A DNA stretch of 64,000 bases from Cryptomeria japonica (taxonomy: Eukaryota; Streptophyta; Pinopsida; Cupressales; Cupressaceae): positions 506,618,942 to 506,682,941 of the forward strand of contig NC_081410.1 in assembly GCF_030272615.1 (NCBI RefSeq), read 5' to 3'. This document shows positions 31,804 to 45,002 of this stretch, in pieces. The position numbers and the translations under genes were made by a program. The notes below the pieces were generated by a model that was given only the letters and a program-made list of their open reading frames with translations, ran no database searches and was not told the origin of the DNA. How positions within the stretch are numbered: position 1 is the first letter of the stretch; each line of letters begins with the position of its first letter.

Positions 31804-34800
31804 TGTGAAATAACACACTTCTCAAAGGAATTAATTATCTCCTGGCTAATGATTGACTTGAAAAATGGAAAAAAAAAATGTACTCATTTTGAATCCCCAA
31901 GTAGAGTTTAAAAGGAAGTAGTGGTGTAGCCTACAATGCCAGGTGTAATATTTCTTAGATTTTTCCTTGTCTTCTGTCATTTACTAATTTGATGGCAAGC
32001 CAATGCATAGAAGTAGAGAAAGGTAGCCAAAAGGCAGCCTCAAGGGGGTAGAAGAACCTTATCATTCAGAGAAATAAGCTATAGCTATGGTCACAGGCAC
32101 AGAGTCAAGAGCTATACAGTTGCAGACCTACAACAACACAAACAACAGTGATCATGACCTTTGATCATAGCATAGTACCAAGCAACAATCATTAATGACA
32201 TCAAAGAGCTTAGCACAACCATCAATGATTCACAGAAAAATCAATGCCAATGACAATGAAAAGAGAAAAGTAATAGTATCAAAGCATGTGGTATTCAGTC
32301 ATATGGTTGTTATTGTGTCATTGAAGTGAATATTCATGACTAGCAGCCATTCATGCAGCCAAAAGCATGATGTTTCAGGTCTAAGATAACAATATTTTAA
32401 AGCATAGTAGCATTCACATTAAGAAATTAATGGATATTTCAAGTAATAGAGAGCTTCATAGGTATTGAAAGAGAATGATAGAAGATTTGATATACAGAGC
32501 AATCAATGATAAAAAAAATAATGAGTAAGAAGCCTTCTCTCAGATTAAAGCATTCCATGAATAGAAGAAAGATATCATGAAGATGTACACACAGAGATGG
32601 CAATGCATACCATGAGAATTAAAGTCATGTCATAGCGACAAGAGAAGAAACAAAGAAGTCATGTTGATAGCACAAGGAATAGTCTTTAGGGAAGACCTAG
32701 ACCTTCAAAGAAAATAGCTAAATATGGTGATGCTGACTGTTAGAGCAGCATTTAATGTCATAGAGAAACCTTTATACTTAGCATGCAATCTCTGTCATAG
32801 AAGTTTACCCCAGCCACCAATGCCCAAAGCAGAGATTAACCAAGCACATCACAGTGAATGGGACTGCTATAGGTTTAGCTGAGATCATTGCCAATACAAA
32901 ATAGAGAAATTATGGCATATTTGCAGCCACGGATCAAAGCATAAGTCCATGTAACAAGGGACACCAATGGAGGGAAGAATTTGACAGCGTCAAACAATAA
33001 GTTTTCAGTCAAGTCACATTCAAAAGGGTTGCAGATCCGAGGCATTTGGCATTGGTTTTTATGTTCAAGTATATTATATTTTTGTTTTAATAGGGAATCA
33101 ATGAGCATTAGTGCAATTCAAAAAAAATTCCAACCCATATCAATCATCATAGCAAGAATGAATCAGACCCTAGTTTCAAAGAAATAACAGCCTCAAGGAA
33201 AGCACAATCCTTAGACAAAGATCTATGCAAAAGAAAAGGTCTGCTATAGATATAGGTATTCATTAGATGAGTCAGGGGGTCTAACAAAGAGAAGATATGA
33301 AGCTATTGTTCTCAGGGATCGGAGATCCCAAACATAAGCTCTAAAACCCTATAGATCACTATGATAGATTCATAATAAGTTGTAGCATGAATAGCATATG
33401 AATATCTGGTTTTTTGGTTGCAGGGGGAGGTCAAATAATAAGGAACAGTGACAATAATAATTGTCAAAGAGCCGTGAATGTAGATCTATATCCATCATCA
33501 ATGATGAAGATAAGTCACAAAGAACAGTATGAAGACATATTAACCTCACTGTCAAATAAGATAGTACATAACATCAATTTAAATACCCCTGAAACAGGAA
33601 AGAAATGATCTCAGAAATCAAAGCGGTAGAAAAGCATTATACCATGATATTAGGGCATGCATAACAGCCTGCATAGTACCATTATGAAGCATGCATTAAT
33701 TTCTATGCGAATCTTAACACAAGAACACAGAGGGTAAGATAAATTCATAATTACATTTACAGTGTCTCCAATAGACCAGTAGAAGTGTTACATATTTTTT
33801 TGGCTCACAGGATAAAAAATATATTCACATAAGGTTCTATGCACTTTAGTGGGTATGTGTTCCAAAAAAGAGGAGGTGGAAAGAGAAAACTATAATATCC
33901 TTCCTCCAGCAATAAAAGAGGAATATAATAACAATTTAATCATTTTTTTAGTTATCAGACCTATTATGAAGGTAGGCACATGTCAATAAAAAGAGGAAGA
34001 ACTCAAGTCTTACTGGAAAAGAGGGCAGTTCAAGAGGAGAAATCTCCATGAGAGATCTTCATTACTGCCCACATGCCAGGGAGAAGAAGCAACAAGAGAA
34101 ACAGTGAGTGCATGTATAAAGAACAACAAGTATTAGTAACTGCCAAAAGTTTACAAGGAACACAAAAGAACAGTTGTGCAAAGAGGAATGCTTTATTCAC
34201 TTTAAGAAACAACATTCTCATTAAGGAGACACGGGAGACACGGGTTTAGTGGACTCAAGGAATATCAACTCATAGTTAGAGAAGCAATCCATGTGTATCC
34301 ATGTGCATCCATGTGTCTCATGGTTAGAGAAGTTTTTACGTACCCATGTGCATCCATGTGTTCATTATGGTTTATGCTTTGATTTAAACGGGGTTTATCT
34401 TTTTGGGATATTCTTGTTGTTCCACTTTTCCTAAAGTTAATGACTGTCCCAAAAGAGACATATTAGAGGTTCATGACTGTTAAAAGCGAGCTCACTGTTA
34501 TTGTTATTGCTTCATTTTCATGCTTCATTCAATATACTCTCCTTTGTTTTCATGTTCTTGGATGTTGTGAAGGAAGATTGGTTAGAGAACAATGATGATG
34601 AATGTTACCTCTAATTCTAGAATGAGAAAATTTATAAGTGTTAAGGCCTTATACCCTGTGATTATGCACGAGCTTCATACCAATTTCAAAAAAAAAGAAA
34701 GGAAAAAAAACTTACATAGAATTATAGAGATCTACAAAGATGTAAAGGGGCTTCAAGATTGTTTTAGAAGAGGTCACAACCTCTTTGTTTTATAGTCATA

Positions 34801-36770
34801 ATGGTTGAGTCTTATTAAGACTCAAAGACAGTCTCAGGTATTAGAACCATGAGCACAAAGGACAATCATAGTAGAAACATTCAGATTAACAATCACATGT
34901 ACTCAGAATACAATCTAAGAACTTTGAGAATCAGTGGAAAAGCTTGGATAAGAATGATCCATCATAAAGGCTGTAGCAGTCACAGAGATCAGAAAGATCA
35001 CAGATAACAGTAGTATTGGGAAAAGTGAAAGAACAACCATTAAAGAAGGCATAAGAACACTCCTAACCAAGGTCATAAGGGCAGTCAATAATTGTGACCA
35101 TTATTAAGTCTTGGCATTCATAATACAGTGATAAAGCAAGTGAAATCTGGAGTAATGACAGTGTTCTATGAACAATGGCTGAAAAACAATAGCACCATAC
35201 TCATTGTCGCATGCATGCTTCACAGGTCTAAAAGCAATACACATAGTGAGAAGCATCTTTCGTAAGTGTCTAGAGTTCAGTGAAAAGAGATAAATGAGAG
35301 TCACACCTAAAAGATACATATAGCAAACCTTTGACAGTCATAAACCGTATCCAAAGCACAGTGAATAGTCCCAGTTTAATAGCAGTCACTATTCAAGGCA
35401 TGGTAGGAGTGAATAAGTATAAGGGAGCAAAGGGATAGTGATGACCTACAGTCATCATAAGGTCAAGGACCTACAAATCAGCAATATTATGATATAGTCA
35501 TGGTAGATTGTGAGAAAGACTATAATAAGATCTAAGTACAATGATAACAAGCATTTTCCTAGGACAGTCATTAATAGCAATAATCAGTGATTAGAATTCT
35601 TGAAAAGTAGTGATTAGCATTGTCTAATCAGTCATTAAAGTCTGAGAACTCAAGTCATTCAATATAACATAATAATTAGTCAACAGTTAATGACATTAAA
35701 GTCCTTAAAGTTATTAAAGTCATTGTCCTAGGACATCATAATCAGTCATTAAAGTCTCAGAACTCAAGTCATTAAATATAAAAAGCATTGTTCTAGGATA
35801 GTCATTAACAGCAATAAAGATGATGTTATTTGAAAATAGTGAAGAATACTATGGAGTAGCATTATCAAAGCATAAAGGAGGAATCTACATGAGATATCAA
35901 AGATCGCTGTCATCTATATAGCAGTTTTGAGCCCAATGGATGCAGTCCACAATGATAGCAATGTCCTTATGTAGGTAGCTAGAGTAGTGAAAGCATGATG
36001 TTTTGTGCCTTCTGAAATGAACATTTCCAGATAAGGAGGCAAGTTTACCAAATTGAGACAAATGTCCAGATTGAAAATGAGAGTAGGCTTGTATGAAATG
36101 GTTGATCATCCAGACTGTCAAACAACAAGCAGCCTAATAAGGTCATTGTAGCAGCAAAAAAGAGTACTATTTAGAGCGTATTCAATAATTTTGACAGTAA
36201 ATGATTATCAAGAATCAGTGATTACCAGCCTTTTCATAGTCAAGAGCAGCTTCAACATCAAAATCATTCTTGACAAAAGCAGAGAAAAAAACCCCAAGAG
36301 GCAAAGACTATGAAACCCACAATAGGGTTCCTTAGAGCCAAGAATCCCACAACAAAGGGGTAAAGTAGCACCATACCAGACCCCCAAACATGCAAAACTC
36401 CAAACGCACCAAAGCACGAAGACCAAGTACCAACCCCAATATATGAAGAGAATAAGTCGTAAAAGCAAGAAGATAATGCACCACTATGTCTAGATCCACT
36501 CTAAAGATCAAAGAACAGGTGCTTCAGACAGCTCCATCCCACCCCACACAAGAAAAATACAAAAAAAAGAACAGGTTCACAACAAAGACAACCACCAAGG
36601 GGGAAAACAACCACTAAAGAGCGTAGAAACATGATGCAAGCAACATCCTACTGACCATCTACATCCCTGTCATCCCTTTTCAACTCCTCTGCATCAACAC
36701 CTCCAACCCCTCCACCCAAAACCATAGTAAAACACCCACTCCCACTCTCCATCTTTCATCAATCTTAATT
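31804..36770. other. AT/CA-rich intergenic DNA with local repeats
   Basis: Nearly 5 kb without a supportable gene. Only short open frames occur, without motifs. At 34290-34362 an atccatgtgYatccatgtg motif is repeated about five times in two clusters. At 36230-36760 there is an A/C-rich stretch that could be the reverse of a decayed retroelement. I see no TIR or LTR pair bounding the region. Confidence 0.55.
35540..35830. repeat. imperfect local duplication
   Basis: The phrases ctaggacagtcattaatagcaataa and cagtcattaaagtctgagaactcaagtcatt recur as ctaggatagtcattaacagcaataa and cagtcattaaagtctcagaactcaagtcatt within 290 bases, with short intervening copies of attaaagtc. This looks like a tandem duplication followed by divergence. 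Confidence 0.7.
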
Positions 36771-36774
36771 ATTT

Positions 36775-36895
36775 ATGCATTGTTGAAAGTGAATGCTACT
36801 AAATATTTTTAGTCAAACTTCAAGAACTAAATAAATAAATAAAATGAGTTCTACCAAATTGATAATATTATTTTTTTTAACAATAACCCTAATAT
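36775..36895. repeat. AT-rich repeat, left fragment
   Basis: It matches 39170-39260 (gttgaaagtgaatgct, then cttcaa.aa.taaataaataaaatga). It flanks the unclassified repeat at 36905-38690 on its left. Confidence 0.6.
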
Positions 36896-36904
36896 TACAT
36901 TTGA

Positions 36905-38690
36905 AATGTGCAAGAGTGGTCTGAGTTAGGGAGGGGTGTTGGATGAGGGAGAGGGTTTCATAGGAGAGGAGGAGGTGAGGATGAGGGCTATGTAGATTTA
37001 GATGGTGTGGGTCATGTGGCTCGTGAGATGATGTTGTCTCACTATTGGAAAGGTGTTGGTATAACATATTTGGGAGAAGGCATTGCATTTGGTTTGGATC
37101 TTGAAGGGTTCTCCCTATTTTTCATTGCCTCTCTCTTCATCTTTGTGCTTGGTTTTGGCTTAGAGGACTATGTGGTTTTCTTTCCTATGAGAGCTACATT
37201 TGAGGTGGCTTTTTCTTTTGCCACTTTTCGTAGTGTTTGGCTTTGTGGGCTGGTTCTTTTTTGGTGAGTGGTTTTTCTTTTTGGGAACTAGTGAAGCTCT
37301 TCTTCTTATTCTTTTCTGGGTAGGCATTCTCTTGATGGGTGTGGCTACTTTTGGTATCAGAGGTTGTGCTAAGTGTTTCATGTTGGTTAGTGTGGTCTTT
37401 TCCTTGCATTTGGTTGGTTCTATTATGACTGGGCTAGCCGTGTTTATGTTCTTTGTTGACTATTTTTCATGTTGTGTCCTCCTTATTCGGGTCTTCCTGG
37501 GAAAATTATCCTTTGGTGTTGTTGGCTCACAATGGTTTCCCTTGTTGGGTATGGTTTTCTCTATTGCATATCCTTCTATACCCAATTTTCTCTTTTGGTG
37601 GAGCTTCTAGCTTGGAGCCTTCTTTCCCCTTGTTTTGTTGAACAATAAAAATTTGATAGTGAGGGGGTGTTTGGCTTGTGTGCTGCCCTATTTTTCTAAC
37701 TAGTCTTCATTCTTTGTGGGTATTGATATTATTCTCATGCCCTTTCTTCTCGGTTTGTTGCTGCTAATTTTAAAGGTTACATTTTTTATTTCAATGTTCC
37801 CTCTTTTTGGTTAAGGGATACTTCTTGTTTTGGGGTTGTTCTTAGCTTTGGTGGAGCTTGGTGGTTTAAGGTTTTCTATTTTCTTAAGTGGGCTCATGTT
37901 TCTCTTCCTCTTGTCCATGACCATGTGGCTTTTATGGAGGTGGAGTCTTCTCTTATAGAGGTGGGGAATATTCTTTTGGATAAGGATTGGGTGTGTCTCT
38001 TTTTACTCCTTTCTTCTTCTTTTGTCATTCCTATTGAGATAATGGCATCCTCTATGGAGGTGGATATTTGCCTTGTGAAAGAGGTTAAAAGTTTCTTTAT
38101 GAGGGATTTTCCTGTCTTTGGTTGGTTAGATGTGGGGTTGGATCAATTGTGGTGCTTCTTCTTGTTGGTCTCTTCCTCTGCTATGTCTATTAAGGTAGGT
38201 TCCTATCTCATGGAGGTGGAGAGGGGATTTGTGGGAGTGGTTTGGGCTTTCTATTTGCGAGCATTTGTTGATTGTTGTACGTTGATTTTCGGAGCCATTT
38301 TAAAACCCAAAGTGAAGGTTTTGAGAGCCTATCAAAATCCTTTATTCCTCTTCACTCTTTTGGTTTTTTTATGAGGTTCAATTTATTCTAGTTAGTTTAT
38401 TATGTGTTATATTTATGGCACTGGAAGTGAAGGTTGTGAGAACCTTGCTAAAGCCCATTGTTAAGACTAAAGGAGACTAGAAAAACCCTTTGCTCATGAT
38501 TGTCTAAGTATTTTGATTTGATGGCTTTGGCCTTCTTCTTTTTACAACCAGTTCTTTAATGCTTTTATTCATTTGGGTTGGTTGTGTGTCGGTTGGTAGT
38601 TGCCTTTGTTGTATCTTGTTGTATTTGTGAGTTTCGGTTCCCTACAAAAGACTAGGGTTTTGGGTCTCCCAAAAAAATTCTTATCCCTTA
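36905..38690 (+). repeat. unclassified repeat, relative of 4869-6270
   Basis: This is T/G-rich on the plus strand, with recurring atggaggtgg, atagaggtgg and ctattgagat motifs. It ends in gggttttgggtctcccaaaaaaatt, like a retroposon tail. Short open frames (37200-37610, 37925-38374) are hydrophobic by composition and carry no known domain. It lies between AT-rich repeat blocks (36775-36895 and 38691-39430), as if inserted in them. Confidence 0.5.
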
Positions 38691-39430
38691 GTCAAAAATA
38701 ATATTGATTTTTTAAAACAAGTCTTACCAAGAATATTAATTTAAAAAATGAATGTTACCAAATTTCAATTAAAATATTCTTGTTCAAAATAACATTGATA
38801 TTATTTATTATATTTAGTTTTTGAAAGTAAGTGTTACTACTAATATTAATTTCTGGAAATGAATTATAGTGCTAATATTGACATTTTTAAATGAATGCAA
38901 CTAAATTTTAATTAAACCATTCTTACGCAAAAAAATAATATTTGAAAATTATTTATTTATTTAATTTTAGAAAGTTTGAAAATCAATGATACCAACAATC
39001 TTAATATTTTAAAATGAGTAGTATTAGATTATAAAAAAATATTTATGTTAATGACTAAAAGACAAGTGTTACTAATGAAGTTCAACATTACTCACTTTCA
39101 GTAATAAATAAATGATTTTTAATATTGATAATTAATTATTTATTATTGACATTGATAATTATTTTTATTCATTATTGAAAGTGAATGCTATTAAATTTTA
39201 TTGGTGAAACTTCAAAAAATAAATAAATAAAATGAATGTTACCAACAATATTAATTTTTTTAAATGAATATTACCAAAAATATAAACTTTCAAAAATCAG
39301 TGTTACCAAAATTCAACTGAAGTGTTCTTGTTGAAAAAAATCTATTGATAAATATTTATTTAATTATAGAAATGTTAAAAATAAATTGTAACTTTAACCA
39401 TAACTTATATATAAAATATTAAATCGTATA
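38691..39430. repeat. degenerate AT-rich minisatellite-like block
   Basis: Units resembling aatgaatgttaccaa.aatattaatttttaaa recur with strong divergence over about 700 bases. There is no coding potential. Confidence 0.6.
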
Positions 39431-40339
39431 TTTATACAATCATTTTTGTTTTAATTTTAGTAACACTCTATTGTAAACCAAATTTATAATTTACAAAATT
39501 TATTGGCAATAAAAAATAAATGGCTATGAGTCAAACACATATCATGAACTATAAAATTCTTCTAATAATGCTTGGACTCTTAACCATTTATTTTAACAAT
39601 ATCTAGTTTTAAATGAAATAAAATATATGACACCTTTTTTAGAACACGAAATATTCAAAATTCACTAACTTGAAGATTATACACATTTGAGAGAATATCA
39701 AAGTAACAAGTTTTCTAAATCTTTCCTTGTAGAAAAGAAGTTGGATTATAATAATCTCTTTAATAAAGAAACATTTTCTATAATATTTTTTTCACTAATG
39801 GTCCCAACTATAATTAATAATAGAACACCTATTTGTTGACTAGTCTAAGTGGCATGACATTTATGCTAATAGAATATTCCTTAGATTTGACGAACAAGTT
39901 TGATGAATGGTTGAGAGACTGAGTGTGAACCAAATGTTCAACCACATGGTAGAATATGAAGAAAATCTAGTAGCTATACAATGACTAAAGTGTCTACTTG
40001 ATGTAAGATTTGTACATGCCTATTTTTAGGCCACTCCACCTCATTTGTACACACATCCTCCCTTGTAATTTTTCTTATTTATAGAATTGAATGCATAAGA
40101 ATATATTTTTTTATTTGAAAAATTAAATTTTATACTTATTGTTACCCATAGGAATAAAGAAAAGTGCCATTTATACAATGATTTAAAATAAAAAATAAAC
40201 TTAGACTATAGGTTTTTTGTTCAAAATTTTTAATTCTATCCACTAATTGGCTTAACTAATTAAAAATTAGACTGAATAGGTGCAATACTATCTTGTCTTG
40301 GCACAAACTAACAATATCAAAAATTATATTTTAGTAAGT
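39431..40339. other. AT-rich intergenic DNA
   Basis: No gene, RNA or clear repeat can be supported here. Confidence 0.5.
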
Positions 40340-40600
40340 AATAGTTATATCTAAAAAGTTTAAAAGGCAAGTTATTAGGTCTTTAAGTAAATGACATGTT
40401 GTCTTGAGTATGTATTATTTTTTATTCTTGACATGAAATGTCTAATTGAGTCTCTCTATATGTGTGTGTGTCTTTTTATCATTCTTGATATTACCTATTA
40501 TTGTGATATTTAATTACAATTGCATGTGTAATCGACTAGATTTGGAGGACTTATTTTGATCCCTAGAGACTCAAACAATTCCAATTAAAGGAAGCACTAG
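40340..40600 (+). repeat. interspersed repeat copy B (inverted relative to 9385-9640)
   Basis: The plus strand aligns by eye with the minus strand of 9385-9640, including caagttattagRtcttYaagtaaatgaca and gtgatatttaattaca. The two copies are about 31 kb apart in opposite orientation. Confidence 0.75.
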
Positions 40601-41091
40601 TGGGGTCATCTACCATATTAGACAAAGGATCATCTTGTCCCCATTCAACCTTTTAAATCATAGATTGTAATGCCATAACAAACACTACCAGCCAAAATGC
40701 ATGCGCTCAGTAGAAAAAATCCTCTCACCTATTTTCTTTTGAATTTTTCAAAAAAAACTGTCAATCATCACGTGGGTGGGCAAAACAATGCCTACGCTAG
40801 TGCCAAAACACTTGCGCATAGTAAAAAATCATAAAAAAATGCAAAACAATGCCTATGCATGTGATTCGATGCGAGTGCCTCTGAATCAACATGAGCAACT
40901 AAAAAACATCGTGAGCACCACGGGTTCAGCGCGTACATTTAGGTAAAAAAAACTAGTTTTCATAAAACAGGCATAACTTTTCGCTCGGGTGTTGGATTTC
41001 AAAAATTCAAAATGCTGATCGAATGCCTTTAAATTGGGCATTGGGGTATTACTATATTTTCACATTACATGTTTGATTTGGAAACACTAAG
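40601..41091. other. non-coding stretch before a degenerate ORF
   Basis: It holds repeated gcaaaacaatgcctaygc phrases (about 40790 and 40845) and a cataacttttcgctcggg run near 40971. It may be the 5' end of a DNA element whose body is 41092-41870, but no terminal repeats were found. Confidence 0.35.
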
Positions 41092-41870
41092 GTGGGAGTG
41101 ATGGACATGCCAATTATGCTCAGGGAAACGAAACCACAGCCAGTGTTTGTAGGTGAAGTCACAAATAAATGGTTTGGGGGGGGAGGGGGGTTCTTAGTGA
41201 ATGACCACCCATACATAATGCATGCGGTCAAGACAGTGCTAGGGATGGAGTTTCTGATGGCATATCATAGACATAGGGTTAGTTCAGACATTCTAGTCTT
41301 TTTTCTTGCCATGTTGTTATATGTTAGGGTTTTCAAGGAGTAGGTGAAAAAACTCACCTAGATGGTATTCGAGCATGCATATTTGCGTGACATTGATGCG
41401 GTCATTAGCAATGTGGATGAGAACCTCCTCATTCCTCTCCTAGAGAACTATTACATTGGAAGGATTTTTAAATTTCTGATTGTGCAAACACAAGATGTGT
41501 AGTTGTTGTAGGCATGAAGGAGTGATATACTATGTAGTATCAATTTCCTCATGTATGTAGCCAAAATAAAGGAATGCAAGGAGGACGATTGGCATTGGGA
41601 CTACCTGACCACTGAAGAGTTGGTAGATGAATATGAAATTGATGAGGAGGATGCGGCTGATATTGTAGGGGCATTGGATCTGGGGAGTGGAGAGGAATAG
41701 ATTGAGGATGATAGATGTGATGTGGAGGAAATTGTAGTAGGTGAAGCTCATGCTAACTATAGATAGGATTGTCCACTCATCTTACAAGCCAAGAAAGTCA
41801 GAGAGCTATGTAAAGTTGCGGAGGCAGCAAGGTGGACTGGGAATGTCTCCTAGCCTTGAAGTATCGTGTA
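41092..41870 (+). pseudogene. degenerate ORF of unknown family
   Basis: The open part (41092-41343) gives FLVNDHPYIMHAVKTVLGM and SSDILVFFLAMLLYVRVFKE. After several stops the same strand gives VFEHAYLRDIDAVISNVDEN, then a very acidic tail (TTEELVDEYEIDEEDAADI, EEIVVGEAHANY). The composition is protein-like and continuous over about 770 bases apart from roughly seven stops, so it was probably coding. I do not recognise the family. A run of 8 G, then A, then 6 G at about 41175-41190 may be a mutated slip. It could be part of a DNA transposon. Confidence 0.45.
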
Positions 41871-42479
41871 GATGCTTTGTTCTGTTTTGATGCTTGAATT
41901 TTTTATTGTGGGTAATGGTTTGTTATGGGTGATCATTCAAAATACTACCAAGAATGTATTTTCGGCTAAAAGCCAAATATTGTTGTATCTTATTTTTTAA
42001 TTTGAATATAATGGGTTCTGGCCTTACCTAGTTATTCACTTATAAAAAAAGTTGTTCAAATGATTTATTTTGGTGAATCTTTCATTATTTTAGGGGAATA
42101 TATTATAATGGGTGTTGGCCTTGCGCAACTATTTACTATTAGAGTTTATGAGATTGTAACTTTCTGGACCTACTAGTAGGTAATATGATATTTAATTGAT
42201 TTAAAGCTTCAGAAAAGATTACAAAAATATCGGAGTCATCAAATAACCTCCATCCAATCCATCTATCTATACCCTCCACCACCGAAGCCAACACTGAAAA
42301 AAAACCCCAACACCCCCCGACTACATCACTTCCAAAATATAATTATGATAGAGTAGTATGAAAACATATTATAATTGAAAAGTTTAACAAAATGTAGTAT
42401 ATGAAAATATACATTCGCTTTCCACAACCTATTACAAGAACATACTAAGAAAAAGACTGAACATTTAGTTGTTGTATTC
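41871..42479. other. AT-rich DNA, possibly 3' flank of the degenerate ORF
   Basis: No further coding signal. Two ggYcttRcYYaRYtatt phrases (about 42012-42036 and 42112-42137) suggest a small duplication. Confidence 0.35.
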
Positions 42480-42895
42480 TGGATCATCCTTGAACTCTGC
42501 CATTTTCTCGTCAGCTCCTCTGTGTGCACCCTCGACCTCAAGTCTCAAGAAACCTCCACCCTTGTCACTTTATGTGCCGCTTGGAGGACATCATCTATCT
42601 ACATTAATTTTTCAAAAGTCTTGAATGCTTCCCATCCTCTTCTTGCAAGATCTCTACATCTCACCTTCAACTCAACCTCTTGCTAGCAAACAAAGTGTAG
42701 AGGGTTCATAGGCTCCACCGACTCTTCAAAAATGATGAAACTTGCTCTGGGAACAACACACTCCCAAATTGAATCCATCCCTCCCAGGTATTCTGCCACA
42801 ATTAAATTTTGCAAGGTCCTCTTCACCTTGTCTACATCCTCTTCAAATTCTAATCTCCATGCAGCAATAAGGGAATAGCTATCCATATTATTCAT
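42480..42895 (-). pseudogene. degenerate hydrophilic ORF, family unknown
   Basis: On the minus strand an open stretch gives IAAWRLEFEEDVDKVKRTLQ and EYLGGMDSIWECVVPRASFI. After a stop it continues as ELKVRCRDLARRGWEAFKTF, then VLQAAHKVTRVEV and RVHTEELTRKWQ. The protein-like composition across stops suggests a decayed coding region; its function is unknown. Confidence 0.4.
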
Positions 42896-43336
42896 TTATG
42901 TGTGACTAATATGGATAATCTCTTCTCCTAGAAAGAGCTTCACTGTATCCACAAGCTTTCGTCCTTGAACATGAATTGGCCCTTCAATCTTTTATCCGAT
43001 ACTTTGCCCATGAAGAGCACCAATTTCTTCTCTGTTTTGAATGTGAACTAGGTTCTATGTTCCCTCTGTAACAGTGCTAACACCACTTAAATTCAATATT
43101 AGCCCCTACTCTCTACAACACACTCTCTCAAAGAACTCTTAAACATGTTTAATAGAAATTGCCACCATAAATGATAAGATAATCAATACTCCTCACATCC
43201 TACTCCATCATCGGGAGCCAAGCTCACCAACACTCTACCATCAATATTTTGTCTGAGCTTTGTTCTACAATTAATCCGCACAATTCGACATTAATTCCAC
43301 CTCTATAAGTGTGAATGAGGCACTTTTTGATTTTAA
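42896..43336. other. intergenic DNA
   Basis: A C/T-rich stretch without a supportable gene or repeat. Confidence 0.4.
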
Positions 43337-43620
43337 ATTTATTCATTACTTGGATTTAAATACTAGATTAATTTGTTCACTTGTAATATTGAAATACATT
43401 AAATTTTAGCTTTAATTTTCTTTCGGCTATCCATATAATGAGTTGTAAGTGCTAGTTAACTGTAAGTTTGTAACTGATTAATCAATCAACTTAATGACCA
43501 ATGGATGATCACAGATCAACGACATAAGCTCTATTCCATCCCAAAGTTCTGAAGGACAAAGGTTTCTATAAAAAAATTTCTGAAATAGAGATAGGTCTAA
43601 GCATTGTCTAATTAACTATT
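43337..43620. repeat. direct repeat copy 1
   Basis: It matches 43905-44090 in atttattcattactt.gattta, aatcaatcaacttaatga and gatcaacgacataagctctatt, and in the ggacaaaggtttct segment. Copy 1 carries about 90 extra bases in the middle (about 43385-43480). Confidence 0.75.
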
Positions 43621-43904
43621 ATAAATTGTATACTTAATTAATGAGGATGATAGATTGGGCCAACCCTTTCTGACATGTCCTTTGACCTCTAGCATGCATA
43701 ATCTTATTGGTCCACTTAAGAAGAGCCTGACATCAGCAAGACCCATGTACCATGTGTGTGATGGGGCTGTGGAGTTAAGGTGAACAAGCATCTTGATTTA
43801 AATGCATAGTCACACGGAGATCTGGACCGTTGATATCAAAGGAAGTGCACGACGGGGTAAAATATGAAAGTCATTAATTTTAATTTTTATTATATATTAT
43901 TGTT

Positions 43905-44090
43905 TATAAATTTATTCATTACTTAGATTTAAATATTAGATCAATCAATCAACTTAATGATCATTGGATGATCGTAGATCAACGACATAAGCTCTATTTT
44001 GGCCAGAAGTTCTAAAGGACAAAGGTTTCTTCAAAGTTTTGCTAAAATAGAGACATGTTTGAGAATTGTCTTGATAATTAATTGAGGAAA
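43905..44090. repeat. direct repeat copy 2
   Basis: The partner of 43337-43620, about 285 bases downstream of it. It is shorter because the middle segment is absent. Confidence 0.75.
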
Positions 44091-45002
44091 AATGAAGAGG
44101 GGAAAACATAGCAAGGTAAATTTAGATGGTTAGTATTCAAATGAAGCATTCAAACACATAAAACACAAAGAATAACCATTTATACCTTGCTTGATTTTTA
44201 CCTCTCCCTCAGATTGAGCTTGATGAAGTGGATGATGATGATGCATCCTTGATGCTCCACTTGATGTGCTTCTTCCTTGATTTGGATGTGGATTGATCTC
44301 CTTTGCTTAGCAAGAATAATGGATTTTATAGGATTATTGCAAGGATTTTGGATGGATTTGAGTTGAAAGATTGAAGAAAGAAGAGAGAGGAGAAAAGAGC
44401 AGCATGATAATGCATGAGAAGTGGATCATTTGTGAGGAGAATAGGCTCCAATTTATAGATTGGAGAAGGCCAATGGAGGGCCAAGATGATTTGATCATGA
44501 AGGGTTGAGATTGAATTTAGATAGAAGGCATGGATCAAGGGTGCCTTGGGAAAATAAATAGGAATATAAAATTCCTTGGGAAAAGAGGGGAGAAATTTGA
44601 ATTTCAAATATGAGGAATTAAAATTTCCAAAATAAGGATGCATTGAGGGATTCAAATAAATTTGAATTTCTTTGAGAGACTCAATGCTGATGTGACATGA
44701 GTGAGAATTAAAAATTGAGGGATAATGATAAGCATGATTATGAGAGATTCTAGAAGGATTAATTAGGTTGAGAAACTCAAGGTTAATTAGGAATCACATG
44801 ACTAGGTTAATTAATTAGAATTAATTAACTGAGTGGTTCAGAGGAAATAATTATTGGAGGGAACTTTAGAAGAATAAGGGAGTAATTAATTTATTTGATA
44901 AATTAGTTATTGGACAATAGTGATAGGATTAATTAAATTAGATTTAATTGATTCTGTGAGGAATGAGGATAACACAACTAAGTCAATTAATTATGTTGAT
45001 AG
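44091..45002. other. LTR-like but unbounded DNA
   Basis: Base composition and phrases (a gat.gatgatgatgcat run near 44235-44250; ccaatttatagattgg near 44450; taattaattagaattaatta near 44810) resemble the U3 region of a decayed LTR. No TG...CA pair with a target duplication was found. Confidence 0.35.

Noticed and set aside
37200-38374. Putative membrane-protein ORFs
   Set aside because: Same T/G-rich composition as above, no topology signal beyond composition, and a repeat-like context.
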